42,867 nucleotides of DNA from Mastigocoleus testarum BC008 (GCF_001456025.1 NZ_LMTZ01000003.1:1-42867), one strand, 5' to 3'; positions 8,383 through 17,501 are shown, numbered from the stretch's first letter. Notes: a model not told the origin generated them from the sequence alone. Numbers and translations are program-made.

Positions 8383-8818
8383 AAAAATCAAATAAATTTT
8401 TCGCTCCTCAACTTATTTTCTCCTAGTTAACCTACGAATCCACATAGACGTAGCATTACCGTACCCAGATATTTTGATAAGTAATTCTTCTGTAGGTAGT
8501 TCAAATATATTTTAGTATTTTGCCTGCTGAAATTATTATGGTGTCTCTCCTGTTGGAAGATCATGATGAAACAGGGAACTAGTCATAATTTTTGGGAATC
8601 AATTGCTACGTCTGTTAAAAAACAATTTTGATTGCAATTGTATGCAACAGTACCTATTCAAACTTTAAATTACGTATGCTGAATAAACCTTAACCAGGAT
8701 TTTTAGATTATATAAAGTAAACTTAAAAAAAAGTCACATTTATATTTGATATTGATATTGATATAATCATAGATCGTGACATTTTATATGATTTTCTAGG
8801 AGTTTAGAGGACAATAGC
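8383..8818 (+). promoter_or_regulatory. Leader and likely promoter region of the rpmH cluster
   Basis: No gene. Close to rpmH there are three tandem TTGATA hexamers (8746-8763) running into a TATAAT at 8762-8767, a plausible -10 box. A weak -35 candidate (TTTATA, 8739-8744) sits 17 bases upstream. A Shine-Dalgarno-like TAGAGGA precedes the rpmH ATG. The promoter call is inference; the rest of the gap shows nothing recognisable. Confidence 0.4.
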
Positions 8819-8953
8819 ATGAAGAGAACATTAGGAGGCACCTGCCGTAAGCGTAAAAGAACTTCTGGTTTTCGTGCCAGAATGCGTACCCCAAACGGTA
8901 GGAACGTCATTAGAGCGAGGAGAAAGAAAGGACGTCATCGTTTGAGCGTCTAA
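8819..8953 (+). CDS. rpmH: 50S ribosomal protein L34
   Basis: 44 residues, beginning [19 protein letters not shown] and ending [10 protein letters not shown], with the R-M-R-T-x-x-G-R-x-V-I-x-A-R-R core typical of L34. It is very basic and binds 23S rRNA. The gene starts the conserved rpmH-rnpA-PH-yidC-jag cluster. Confidence 0.97.
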   Translation: MKRTLGGTCRKRKRTSGFRARMRTPNGRNVIRARRKKGRHRLSV

Positions 8954-9002
8954 CATAGAAAACGAACTATTCAGGCAAACAACTATCAAATAAGTAACGA
9001 TT

Positions 9003-9452
9003 GTGGCGTTGCCTCGTAAAAATCGGTTAAAATCGCGCAAAGATTTCCAGGCAGTCTTTCGAGCAGGTACCCGTTGTTATGGTTATTACATGACATTAAG
9101 GGCTTTGAAAACTGCTTCAATATCCTCTCGAAAAACTGTCATTGGCTACAATCGCGAAATCGGTAAGCATCAGCAAAAATATGTTTCATTGACTGAATCT
9201 CAGACAATTAAACCTAGTTGCATTGGTATATCGATTAGTACAAAGGTAAGTAAGCGAGCAGTGGTTCGCAATCGTATCAAACGTCAGTTGTCAGCAGCTT
9301 TCTATCAACTGTTGCCCAAAGTAGCACCAGGATGGCAATTAGTAGTTGTTGTAAAACCAACAGCAGTAGAATGTAAGTGCGGAGGCCAACAATTTCTGCA
9401 AGAATTAGAGCAGTTGTTGGCAAAAACCGAGGTATTAAATGGGCATTCGTGA
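9003..9452 (+). CDS. rnpA: Ribonuclease P protein component
   Basis: 149 residues with a GTG start at 9003. N-terminal L-P-R-K-N-R-L-K-S-R-K-D-F-Q-A-V-F and the RNR motif K-R-A-V-V-R-N-R-I-K-R (about 84-94) identify it. It assists the catalytic RNase P RNA in trimming tRNA 5' leaders. Compared with RnpA of about 120 residues it has an extra 30-40 residue stretch (about 36-72) between the first strands. Its 3' end overlaps the next gene by 14 bases, so translation is probably coupled. Confidence 0.95.
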   Translation: MALPRKNRLKSRKDFQAVFRAGTRCYGYYMTLRALKTASISSRKTVIGYNREIGKHQQKYVSLTESQTIKPSCIGISISTKVSKRAVVRNRIKRQLSAAFYQLLPKVAPGWQLVVVVKPTAVECKCGGQQFLQELEQLLAKTEVLNGHS

Positions 9453-9828
9453 AGAAGTTTACTTTGAAGGCGGACCCCACATAGGGGATTTAATTTTAAA
9501 CGTATTGGTTGGATTTACCGTAGTTGGTCTACCCTTAGCAGTGGGAGCTATTGTCAGAGCATTGTGGTTGCGTTATCGCATCACCGATCGCCGAGTTTCA
9601 GTGATTGGGGGTTGGATGGGACGCGACCGGTCAGATGTGATTTATTCAGAAATCGCTAAAATTGCCAAAGTTCCCCGTGGTTTAGGTTTATGGGGAGATA
9701 TGGTATTGACAATGCGAAATGGAACACGTTTAGAAATGCGAGCAGTTCCCAGATTTCGCGAAACCTACAATTACATCAGTGAAAAAGTAGCAGCCAAAAA
9801 TCCTAACTTTGTTGCCAGTAAGAAGTAA
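9439..9828 (+). CDS. PH-domain membrane protein of the rnpA-yidC cluster
   Basis: 129 residues. A hydrophobic segment (about 16-45) is followed by a bacterial PH-like (YdbS/bPH2) domain: Y-R-I-T-D-R-R-V-S-V, D-V-I-Y-S-E-I-A-K-I and P-R-F-R-E-T-Y-N-Y-I. Genes like this sit between rnpA and yidC in most cyanobacteria. The role is unknown; the position suggests a link to membrane protein insertion. The ATG lies inside the rnpA 3' end with GAGG upstream. Confidence 0.85.
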   Translation: MGIREEVYFEGGPHIGDLILNVLVGFTVVGLPLAVGAIVRALWLRYRITDRRVSVIGGWMGRDRSDVIYSEIAKIAKVPRGLGLWGDMVLTMRNGTRLEMRAVPRFRETYNYISEKVAAKNPNFVASKK

Positions 9829-10036
9829 TTGTAATGCCAGAAGTCAGGCAACAATACGGTAATATAATTCCAAATTCTGACTTCTGGCTCATGTAGCCAT
9901 CAGCGACAAAAGCGATTTTTCGACTTTTTTAAAAAATGTGCGGCTATCCGTAGTCAAATACAGTCGCAGATCTTCATAGCTTTTAGATAAATTAGATTCA
10001 GTTAATTTACCACTACCTCAGGTTGAATTCAGGATA

Positions 10037-11188
10037 ATGGATTTTGGTATCGGGTTTCTCTCGAACAATGTAATGCTGCCGATTATAGATATGTTCTATA
10101 ACATAGTGCCCAGCTATGGATTGGCGATCGTAGCATTGACATTAATTATACGCTTTTCACTATATCCTCTGAGTGCTGGTTCTATTCGTAATATGCGCAA
10201 AACACGAATAGTACAGCCTATGATGCAAAAGCGGATGAAGGAAATAAAAGAACGTTATAAAGACGATCCGCAAAAGCAGCAGGAAGAAATGCTGAGCGTC
10301 CAAAAGGAATTTGGCAATCCTTTAGCGGGATGTTTACCCTTATTGCTGCAAATGCCAGTATTATTTGCGCTATTCGCAACATTACGGGGATCGCCATTTG
10401 CAGGAGTTACCTATAATGTTAACTTGCAAGTCTTACCATCAGAGCAAATCGAACGAATTCAACCCCAACCCTTTTCCACTTCTCCTCAAAATATTTATGT
10501 TGCTGACGGAGAACATGTTAAAGTAAGTGCTATTGTTCCTGGTGGTAATAAATTGGCAGTAGGAGAACATACTCAAATTCAGTATCAAACTCCTGAAGGC
10601 AAGCCATTTCAAGAATTATTAGCAGAACACCCTGAAGCCCAACTGACCCCGAAATGGAAAATTACTAAGGGTGAAGAGAGGGTCACAATTGACGAAAATG
10701 GGAACTTAGAAGCTTTACAAGCTGGAGATGTAACAATTCAAGGAATAATTCCTGGATTAGCTGCAGACCAGGGATTTTTGTTTATAGATGCTTTGGGTAC
10801 AGTTGGAGCGTTTGATGACGACGGTGGCATCCATTGGGATATAGTCATCATGGTATTGGCATTTGGTATAACCACTTATGTGAGCCAAATGCTTTCTGGA
10901 CAGAATGCCAGTAATGCCAATTCTCAGCAAGATACAGTAAATAAGGTTACTCCGGTACTTATTTCGGGAATGTTTCTGTTTTTCCCTTTACCTGCTGGGG
11001 TATTGATGTACATGGTGATTGGTAATATCTTCCAAACCCTGCAAACTTATATTCTTTCGCGGGAGCCTCTACCTGAGGACCTACAGAAAATTGTAGATAC
11101 CCAGCAAAAGGAATTAGAAGGTGCGCAGGAAAAAGTACTACCCTTCGAACCGAAAAGTTCTAAGAAAACCACAACTAAAAAGACTTAG
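10037..11188 (+). CDS. yidC: Membrane protein insertase YidC/Oxa1
   Basis: 383 residues. The first hydrophobic segment (about 14-45) contains Arg39, the conserved groove charge. A charged cytoplasmic coiled-coil hairpin (50-92) follows, then [18 protein letters not shown] (94-111), and the last membrane spans at 265-340. The tail is Lys-rich. Between the second and third spans, residues 125-255 form a large lumen/periplasm-side insertion ending with an Ig-like (BIG2-type) [15 protein letters not shown] motif. The protein inserts membrane proteins with or without SecYEG and, in cyanobacteria, contributes to thylakoid biogenesis. A damaged copy of its 5' end lies at 7065-7294. Confidence 0.96.
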   Translation: MDFGIGFLSNNVMLPIIDMFYNIVPSYGLAIVALTLIIRFSLYPLSAGSIRNMRKTRIVQPMMQKRMKEIKERYKDDPQKQQEEMLSVQKEFGNPLAGCLPLLLQMPVLFALFATLRGSPFAGVTYNVNLQVLPSEQIERIQPQPFSTSPQNIYVADGEHVKVSAIVPGGNKLAVGEHTQIQYQTPEGKPFQELLAEHPEAQLTPKWKITKGEERVTIDENGNLEALQAGDVTIQGIIPGLAADQGFLFIDALGTVGAFDDDGGIHWDIVIMVLAFGITTYVSQMLSGQNASNANSQQDTVNKVTPVLISGMFLFFPLPAGVLMYMVIGNIFQTLQTYILSREPLPEDLQKIVDTQQKELEGAQEKVLPFEPKSSKKTTTKKT

Positions 11189-11215
11189 ATAGTATTTTAT
11201 TTCTTACTATCTTTT
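11188..11215 (+). terminator. Weak hairpin with T-run between yidC and jag
   Basis: GATAGTA (11188-11194) pairs with TACTATC (11205-11211) and is followed by TTTT. The A/T-rich stem would make it a leaky terminator or attenuator that lowers expression of jag. It begins at the last base of the yidC stop codon. Confidence 0.4.
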
Positions 11216-11251
11216 CAATCAAAATTTTCACGAAAAAGCCATAGGCTAATT

Positions 11252-11764
11252 ATGAATGATAGTCCCGATTGCAGAGGTCAGCAGTGGCTAGAATCATTGC
11301 TGAAACTAGCTGGATTATCTGCTGAAGTAACAGCTAGAATCGATCGTGATTTCGTTGCTGAGGATGAAAATACCTCTATTTCCAGCTACTGGCTGACAAT
11401 TGATGAAACCAACTTGAGAGCAAAAGATATTGAGGCGCTAATAGGTAAAAATGGAAATGCATTAGATGCTATTCAATATTTAGCCAATTCTGCTCTTAAT
11501 CTCAATCAACCTGGGGAAAGTCAAGCTTCTTATACAATTGAGTTGGGTGGTTATCGGGTCGCCAGACAAGCAGAAATTTTTGAGGTTGCAACATCAGCAG
11601 CAAATGAAGTCCGTACTTCTGGTAGAGAAGTAGAAATTCAATCTTTAAGTTCAGCAGAACGCCGTCAAGTTCACACTTATTTGCGAAATTACACTGATTT
11701 GGAAACCTTCAGTAGAGGTAAAGAACCCAATCGTAATTTAGTTGTGCGTCCAGCTGAACACTAG
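11252..11764 (+). CDS. jag: Jag/KhpB-like RNA-binding protein (KH-R3H)
   Basis: 170 residues. A KH domain (about 45-85) shows the GxxG loop I-G-K-N-G-N-A-L-D-A-I at 64-74. The C-terminal R3H domain has the R-x-x-x-H pair (R137-R-Q-V-H141) and ends R-N-L-V-V-R-P. The short N-terminal segment replaces the Jag_N domain of Firmicutes. Proteins of this class bind RNA and are encoded next to yidC/spoIIIJ in many phyla. The ATG lies 63 bases after yidC, behind the weak hairpin. Confidence 0.9.
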   Translation: MNDSPDCRGQQWLESLLKLAGLSAEVTARIDRDFVAEDENTSISSYWLTIDETNLRAKDIEALIGKNGNALDAIQYLANSALNLNQPGESQASYTIELGGYRVARQAEIFEVATSAANEVRTSGREVEIQSLSSAERRQVHTYLRNYTDLETFSRGKEPNRNLVVRPAEH

Positions 11765-11821
11765 CTAAATTGCTGAATTGCTCTAAGTTTCTGATTTTTT
11801 GTGAGACTTGCACTTCCTAAA

Positions 11822-11903
11822 ACCCTGGGGCTTGGTTATGCATGATTCTAATATCATGCCGATACCCCCATTCTCCTGGAACAAAATTTTAGATACCCAG
11901 GGT
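11822..11903 (+). ncRNA. Structured element downstream of jag, candidate RNA
   Basis: An 8-bp outer stem (ACCCTGGG 11822-11829 with CCCAGGGT 11896-11903) encloses a perfect 7-bp inner hairpin (GCATGAT 11840-11846 with ATCATGC 11853-11859, six-base loop). No known RNA family was recognised. It could be part of the jag 3' UTR, a small RNA or a mobile palindrome. Apart from this and the hairpin at 11984-12007, the 11765-12153 gap shows no gene. Confidence 0.35.
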
Positions 11904-11983
11904 AAGGAGTCATTCACAACTAGTTAACAACGGTAAAGACGATTAAAAGCTTAATTTTATCGTTTAAGAGTAAAAATTGGCAT

Positions 11984-12007
11984 CAGACGTCGCTTAAGTG
12001 GCGTCTG
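11984..12007 (+). terminator. 10-bp hairpin in the jag-DUF177 gap, possible terminator
   Basis: CAGACGTCGC and GTGGCGTCTG pair (two G-T wobbles) around a TTAA loop. The downstream bases contain only a short, delayed T-run (ATTTTTAT), so termination is possible but not certain. It would separate the rpmH-jag cluster from the DUF177 gene. Confidence 0.5.
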
Positions 12008-12153
12008 TGTTGCCAAAATTTTTATATAGTGATGAGGTCAACTCAAAACTCAGAATATTTAGCAATATTAAATGTAAAACTCAGATCTAGAAAAGCTAGA
12101 CTAAAGATATTATTGGAGCAGATGGTTTGAGGTGAGGGTATCTCACAAGTACA

Positions 12154-12654
12154 ATGGATGCTATTTATATTCCACAGCTATTACAAACACCAGAGAAAAA
12201 ACAGGAGTTCGAGTTCAAAGAATTCTTACCTGGGCTAGAAACTTTAACACCAGTTCGCGGTCGTATCCGCATTAAACACCAAGTTAACTACTTAGAGGTA
12301 TCAGTAACTGCTGAAACTATTGCTACACTAACTTGCGATCGCTGTTTGCAGCAGTATAATCACCGTTTAGCGATTGATACTTCAGAAATAATCTGGTTGA
12401 ATGCAAACAGTCAACAAGACACTGATTTACCCATAGAACAAGAAGTTGCTGTGGAAGATTTAGTTGAAACACTTTCTTCCCAAGGACATTTTTACCCTCA
12501 TGAGTGGCTTTACGAGCAGGCTTGTTTGGCCATACCTCAGCGTCAATTATGCGATAATAACTGTCCGGGAATTGTAACAGAGGATATTAACGAAAAGCCG
12601 ATTGACAGTCGTTGGGCGTCTTTAGAAGCTTTAAAAAAACAATTTCCTTCCTAG
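12154..12654 (+). CDS. DUF177/YceD family protein
   Basis: 166 residues. It has the DUF177 features: an N-terminal basic/strand region (G-R-I-R-I-K-H-Q-V), the C61-D-R-C64 knuckle, and a C-terminal C133-D-N-N-C137 P-G pair that together may bind zinc. YceD proteins are linked to 23S rRNA and large-subunit assembly in bacteria and plastids; here that role is by homology. In many bacteria yceD lies next to rpmF, but no L32 gene follows here. ATG start; no strong Shine-Dalgarno sequence. Confidence 0.85.
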   Translation: MDAIYIPQLLQTPEKKQEFEFKEFLPGLETLTPVRGRIRIKHQVNYLEVSVTAETIATLTCDRCLQQYNHRLAIDTSEIIWLNANSQQDTDLPIEQEVAVEDLVETLSSQGHFYPHEWLYEQACLAIPQRQLCDNNCPGIVTEDINEKPIDSRWASLEALKKQFPS

Positions 12655-12759
12655 TTTTTGTTTCTTGAGTTTTAATTTTGAGTTTTGATTTTTAGTTTTT
12701 CACTTTTTGAACCTAAATATCTTTTTCGTATTTTCTCTTTATTATTCTTAAGTACTAAA

Positions 12760-12804
12760 TTCTCAAGTATTTAATTCTCAAATGTTTAATTCTCAAGTGT
12801 TTAA
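12760..12804 (+). repeat. Three tandem 15-bp repeats upstream of coaX
   Basis: Units TTCTCAAGTATTTAA, TTCTCAAATGTTTAA and TTCTCAAGTGTTTAA follow each other directly and end 19 bases before the coaX start. They may be a slippage product or carry a repeated binding site. Confidence 0.75.
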
Positions 12805-12822
12805 CTTTAGAATACTGAAATT

Positions 12823-13641
12823 TTGGCTCAATCGATTAGCAGCGATATTTCCAACTGGTTAGCTTTAGTAATTGGTAATTCCAATTTACATTGGGGATTA
12901 TTTAAAGGGGAACAACTTATATCAGCTTGGGATAGCACATATGTATCTGAAACTGTTGTAGAAAAATTAGCTCGATTCCGATCGCCCAAAAATTTTCCAT
13001 CAGAAATTCATCCCGAATTCGAGTCTAAATTATTACCCTTTATAACCCAAACAATTCCTCTACTGGTCGCTTCTGTAGTTCCAGAACAAACTAAAATTTG
13101 GCAAACTTATTCAAACGTTCACATCATTACTTTAGAGCATATACCCTTTAACAGACTTTACCCTTCTCTAGGAACAGATCGTATTTTAGCTCTGTGGGGT
13201 GCTGGAGAAAATTATGGTTATCCCATCTTGGTTATTGATGCTGGTACAGCACTCACATTCACTTCTGCTGACAATCACTACAACTTAGTTGGTGGTGCGA
13301 TTTTACCAGGTTTTGGTTTGCAATTAGAGACTCTGACCCGAAGAACAGGAATGTTACCAAAAGTAGAATTACCTCAACAACTTCCTCAGCGTTATGCTTT
13401 AGATACCCCCACAGCAATTCAAAGTGGTGTAATCTACACTTTACTTGCTGGGATAGAAGATTTTATTTGTGATTGGTTAAGTTTGTTTAATGATGGGAAA
13501 ATTGTAATTACTGGTGGCGATCGCAATTTACTCCTAAAATATTTGCAATCCCAGAAGCCTGAGATTGCAAAACTTGTTAAGGTCGAACCACATTTAATTT
13601 TTTGGGGAGTAAGATGCTGGAAAAAAGAGTTATGTTTATAA
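12823..13641 (+). CDS. coaX: Type III pantothenate kinase
   Basis: 272 residues from a TTG codon; no ATG lies in a better place, but the start is uncertain. Family motifs of the ASKHA fold are visible: A-L-V-I-G-N-S-N-L-H-W-G near the N-terminus (phosphate-binding strand), G-T-D-R-I-L-A-L-W-G-A, V-I-D-A-G-T-A-L-T-F (second phosphate motif), G-G-A-I-L-P-G, and I-T-G-G-D near the end. CoaX phosphorylates pantothenate, the first step of coenzyme A synthesis, and needs a monovalent cation. The stop codon abuts, without a gap, the stop of the convergent hydrolase gene. Confidence 0.9.
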   Translation: MAQSISSDISNWLALVIGNSNLHWGLFKGEQLISAWDSTYVSETVVEKLARFRSPKNFPSEIHPEFESKLLPFITQTIPLLVASVVPEQTKIWQTYSNVHIITLEHIPFNRLYPSLGTDRILALWGAGENYGYPILVIDAGTALTFTSADNHYNLVGGAILPGFGLQLETLTRRTGMLPKVELPQQLPQRYALDTPTAIQSGVIYTLLAGIEDFICDWLSLFNDGKIVITGGDRNLLLKYLQSQKPEIAKLVKVEPHLIFWGVRCWKKELCL

Positions 13642-14457
13642 CTAGAAGTGCTGTAAATATCCACCAGCAATAAAATCTCGAATTTCTTTGGATACTAATC
13701 TTGTTGGAATCGATGATAGATTTTCAATAGTTTTCAATGAAGCTTTGTACGCTAAGCGAGCATACACCTGACTCATTTCTATGGTTTCGGGAGTATCTTC
13801 GGAAGCTTGTAAGACCAAAGTTTGTGCATCTATTTCATACAAATGTTCATTTAGCATCTCTGCTAATATTTCTGGAGTTTGACGGTTATATAGCAATCGT
13901 GTGGCGATTGGATATTCTTCCATTAATTCTCTGTATTTCTTGTCAGCTTCCGGGTTGATATTAAAACCCAGCCTTTTAGCTAGGGGATGCAATAGACGTA
14001 ACAGGTCGAAAATGAATAAGGGACGTTTGAGCAAACGCTGCATTTTCTGACAACGTTTTACTGAAGCTTCTGTTTCCACTCCTTCTGGTGAAATTAAGAT
14101 CATTCCAGCAACTTGGAGTGGATATTTACGAGCATAAGTAGTTGCAACCCAAGCTCCCAAAGAGTGACCGACAAATAGTACTTGTTCTAACCTTAAAGCT
14201 TGGAGAAATTCTGCCAACATCTCTACTTGTAGATCGATAGAGTAGTGAATATCCGGAGATTCTGATTCTCCAACCCCCAATAAATCCGGTGCAAAACATT
14301 GACATTCTTGAGAAATCAACTCCATTACCGGTACCCATTGGCTACTGTCATTCCAAGTACCATGTAAAAAAACTACAGGATACCCACTACCAATCTCTCG
14401 CCAGAATAGTAATCCTTGCGAAAGCTTTCTACGGGAATTACGGAATAGATAGTCCAT
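13642..14457 (-). CDS. Alpha/beta hydrolase-fold protein, catalytic His not evident
   Basis: 271 residues. The fold is clear: oxyanion-hole H-G-T-W at 32-35, the nucleophile elbow V-G-H-S99-L-G-A, cap helices about 130-205, and the acid strand L-V-L-Q-A-S-E-D221-T-P. In relatives the last catalytic residue, His, follows in a G-H-x-P motif; here the equivalent stretch reads N-L-S-S-I-P (246-251) with no His. The only later His is the penultimate residue. It may be non-catalytic, use another residue, or have lost activity. It converges with coaX with no spacer. Confidence 0.85.
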   Translation of the reverse strand: MDYLFRNSRRKLSQGLLFWREIGSGYPVVFLHGTWNDSSQWVPVMELISQECQCFAPDLLGVGESESPDIHYSIDLQVEMLAEFLQALRLEQVLFVGHSLGAWVATTYARKYPLQVAGMILISPEGVETEASVKRCQKMQRLLKRPLFIFDLLRLLHPLAKRLGFNINPEADKKYRELMEEYPIATRLLYNRQTPEILAEMLNEHLYEIDAQTLVLQASEDTPETIEMSQVYARLAYKASLKTIENLSSIPTRLVSKEIRDFIAGGYLQHF

Positions 14458-15020
14458 TTTAACCTAAAGTTAACGGTTAGTAATTTTGGGATGATTTAAG
14501 ACTTATCAAAAATAAGATTTCACGCACACAAGTGTTCTAATTGTTGCTGTAATCGCTAATTATTACAAGTCGTTTCCAGGTATAATTTAAACCTATAATC
14601 ACAAAAAATAAAATAATCAAAAATTACAATTGTGCATTTATTCACTTTGCTCTACGAAGATAATGCCAATTTAGGCAAGCTTTAGAAACGACTATCCACA
14701 ACTATAATCTCAATAAGACTTCCTAACCTAATTACGTAGTGCGATATTTTAAGCTCCAGCACAGGCTGGAGTAATAAAAATTAAATAATAGCCCTGTAAA
14801 TAACAGGGATGCTTATTCAGATAAGTATATTTCGTTACTAAACCATGAACTGCATAATTAAAACTATGTAGGATAATTATGCGCAGTAACGTAGCGCTTC
14901 GCTGTGACAGGAAACAGGAAGAGGGACTGAAAGCCGCTTTACACATTAAATTTTAGCTTTTTAACTGTGCCTCACTTACTTATAATTCGCTATAAGTTTA
15001 GTGAAACAGAAGATACAAAA
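14458..15020. other. Repeat-rich spacer with hairpins
   Basis: No gene is supported. Two hairpins are visible: CTCCAGC/GCTGGAG at 14754-14771 and CCCTGT/ACAGGG at 14792-14808. A third, ACTTATA/TATAAGT, is at 14978-14997 near the Nudix stop, without a T-run. A 20-bp dispersed sequence at 14727-14746 recurs at 38291-38310. The upper part should contain the hydrolase promoter. Confidence 0.6.
14727..14746 (+). repeat. 20-bp dispersed repeat, copy 1
   Basis: CCTAATTACGTAGTGCGATA here and CCTAATTATGTAGTGCGATA at 38291-38310 differ by one base. The surrounding bases also show weak similarity. They may be the end of a small dispersed element. Confidence 0.65.
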
Positions 15021-15473
15021 TTAAGCGAGTGTTGTTAAGCCTTTCATGTAGTCTTGTAGTTGTCTGTCGTGGTCGTGGGACATTTCCCCTATGGGAAGGG
15101 AATTCACTTCGAACCCTTGAACTTCTGAAACTTCTAATGAATCTTGAATATTCATTTCTCCTCGGACGTCAGCTTCGACGACCACGCAAATGGAATGAAT
15201 TCTTGGGTCGCGATCTGGTGCTGAATATACACCCACCAAGCGACGAATTTGAAGTAATTCTAAACCAGTCTCTTCCATTAATTCTCGACTGACACTGGTA
15301 GGAATATCTTCACCCCAATCAACCATACCTCCAGGTAGCGCCCAACGTCCGTTATCGCGACGCCGAATCAAGGCGATTCGACCATCAGGCAAAATAGGGA
15401 TAATACTGGTACCTGTGACAGGATGGCGAAAAATAATACCAATGACTGTATATACAAAACGCCATAAATTGCG
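15021..15473 (-). CDS. Nudix hydrolase
   Basis: 150 residues from the ATG at 15473; an in-frame TTG at 15521 would add 16 residues but has no better ribosome site. The Nudix box is complete: G50-x5-E56-x7-R64-E65-L66-x-E68-E69-x-G71. The hydrophobic first 20 residues (L-W-R-F-V-Y-T-V-I-G-I-I-F-R-H-P-V) are typical of this cyanobacterial subgroup. Nudix enzymes cleave nucleoside diphosphates linked to another moiety; the substrate cannot be told from the sequence. Monocistronic. Confidence 0.9.
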   Translation of the reverse strand, partial: RNLWRFVYTVIGIIFRHPVTGTSIIPILPDGRIALIRRRDNGRWALPGGMVDWGEDIPTSVSRELMEETGLELLQIRRLVGVYSAPDRDPRIHSICVVVEADVRGEMNIQDSLEVSEVQGFEVNSLPIGEMSHDHDRQLQDYMKGLTTLA

Positions 15474-17022
15474 CATAGGATAGATAGCTATAGCAAATAA
15501 AGCAGAAAATTCAATACTCAAAGGTTTACTTGTTTAGTGTTGCTTGTAAATTTTAATCTCCACCACATCTTTGATTCACAGAAAATTTGATTCACGAATG
15601 GTTAATTCGTAAATTTTTCTATTTTTTTGTTATTTTTGGTGGTGATTTTTTCGAGTTTGAGGATTTACTTTTAATCCAGAAAACATCTTAGCACTTAGTA
15701 AAAGAAAAATTTGTGTGTTCGGATATACTCGTAATGTATTAATGATTATAATAATTTTCCGTATATATATACTTAATAGTAAATCCCTTATTATAAAGTA
15801 TTATGAATGTTAATTGATGAATATTGGGGGGATATTCTTAATAAAAGACCTACCCAAATTATTATTTATTCTGAGGAAATACATGATGTTTTTACTAGGT
15901 GGACAAATATTTACCTGGAAGCTAGTAATAGTTGATTTTTGCTCAATGATTGATAATGACAAACTAACTATTGAGTGAATAATTATATTTTATGCGCTCG
16001 TGATTCTGAATAAAGTATATAGTGCACATAATTAATGAAATTTATATTATGTGATATTTAACTAATTTCATTCTAATTTAAATGTTTAAAAAGTCTATTT
16101 TTAATTCTATAAAATATATTACTACCAATATTAAACAATTAATCTGATTCAACTAAAATCAGAAATATAAAACTTTTACTTTTTGACTTATGAGTCATGT
16201 TTAGCTGATAAGCTACAAACAATTTGTAACGGCTAAATTAGATTATAAATATAATTTATCTATATTTAGATTCTCCTAAGCCATCATTAGCTTGAAATTT
16301 AATATTTTTTGAGTCTAATGTTTATAAATGTAATATTTTCATAAAATTGTTGCCTAGATGTATGACGATTGGTTGTAGTCTTATTTAGTTACTTTATGAT
16401 TGTTTTTTGCCTCATAATTTTCTAAATTTAGAGATATTTCCAAGATAAATGTTTTCAACAATAGAAATATCGTTTTTCACTCAAAACTCCACAATTTGCT
16501 TTAAAATTAGTTATTTCAAGACTATAAACATCACAAATTATAAAAAACCTAATGTAAATTCCGTATAAATATTTATGGATATTTTTTATTTATATTTTCT
16601 ATGAATATTGTCCATGAATATTATCTATGGACATTTATTATAAATTTTTGTAACAGTATAAAAGTATTGAATTTAAGTTTTTGTGGCAATCTCTTAATTT
16701 AGGAATCTGTACTTAGTAGAGTAAGATAAGGGATCGCTCATTCGCATTTGATATTTTCGGGTTATTTCAGTGCCTTATTTTTAAATGTTAATGGTATAAC
16801 TTATGAGAATACATGCTATGAGAATAGCAACATAAATACTTGTTTCTTGTCAGTAATTAAATATTGACTAAACTAGTAAAAATATGTTAAATTAAATAGC
16901 TGTTGAAAAAGTATAAATTGGTAGCTGTAATAAACTAAGAGTTTAACCAATAACATTAAAAGCTGATATTGTTTGCTTAGTTTGTAAAACTAGCTATCCT
17001 GTTGTTTATTCATGAGGTGAAT
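15474..17022. other. 1.5-kb AT-rich gene-free stretch
   Basis: No frame on either strand looks like a protein, and no tRNA or known RNA was recognised. The region is very A/T-rich with small hairpins such as TGTCCAT/ATGGACA near 16608-16632. The part near 17000 should contain the promoter of the small basic protein. A long RNA or decayed genes cannot be excluded by eye. Confidence 0.5.
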
Positions 17023-17190
17023 ATGGCTAAGCGCCGTAACCCGAAAAAAGAAAAGGCGCTACGGAACCAGGCATATGCCCGTAAGTTTCGTAAGAAAACT
17101 AATAACGGACGTTATCAAAGAAGGTCCCAGCAATCAGCGCCTAAGAGCGAGAATGAAGAAGAAGTAACAGCAGTTGAAGGCACTGATTAA
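17023..17190 (+). CDS. Small basic conserved-looking protein
   Basis: 55 residues from the ATG at 17023, supported by GAGGTG six bases before; an upstream in-frame start is less likely. The first 40 residues are extremely basic (A-K-R-R-N-P-K-K-E-K-A-L-R-N-Q-A-Y-A-R-K, then F-R-K-K), the tail acidic (E-N-E-E-E-V). The composition suggests nucleic-acid or ribosome binding. It is not assigned to a named family. A hairpin terminator follows. Confidence 0.75.
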   Translation: MAKRRNPKKEKALRNQAYARKFRKKTNNGRYQRRSQQSAPKSENEEEVTAVEGTD

Positions 17191-17195
17191 AAAAT

Positions 17196-17227
17196 TGAAG
17201 GTTTTAGTGTTGCTACCTTCATTTTTT
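17196..17227 (+). terminator. Terminator of the small basic protein gene
   Basis: TGAAGGT (17196-17202) pairs with ACCTTCA (17215-17221) and is followed by TTTTTT. It lies six bases after the stop codon. Confidence 0.75.
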
Positions 17228-17314
17228 AAATTTATGGGGCGGATAATTAAGACTCCCTTAATTTGTCTCAAATTTCCGCTATTTTAAACTTCCGCTATTT
17301 CAAATTTGTGCAAA

Positions 17315-17474
17315 AAGCCTACCCTTAGGCTTAGTTAATGCCTAGATTAAGGCGTAAAGCTAATTGCAATTTATTAAATCACAATACAGTGAAATTAATT
17401 GCGGAATCAAAAAAACAAAGTGATATATTCAGATCCCCTAATGAGAAATCGAGTGATTAGAATTTAGGGGATCT
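17315..17474. other. Two further perfect hairpins before argH 3' end
   Basis: AAGCCTA/TAGGCTT (17315-17332, four-base loop) and an 11-bp stem AGATCCCCTAA/TTAGGGGATCT (17431-17441 and 17464-17474, 22-base loop). The second lies 28 bases beyond the argH stop and could end or stabilise the minus-strand transcript, though no clean T-run follows. With the terminator above they fill the 17191-17501 gap; no gene is seen. Confidence 0.55.
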
Positions 17475-17501
17475 CATATTTTTACTATTTTGTAGTAAAT
17501 C

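Noticed and set aside
14749..14946. Minus-strand 65-codon frame in the hydrolase-Nudix spacer
   Set aside because: It runs through two hairpins and a GTAGCGCTTCGCTG-type repeat, has odd composition (many Cys, Tyr, Ser) and no ribosome site.
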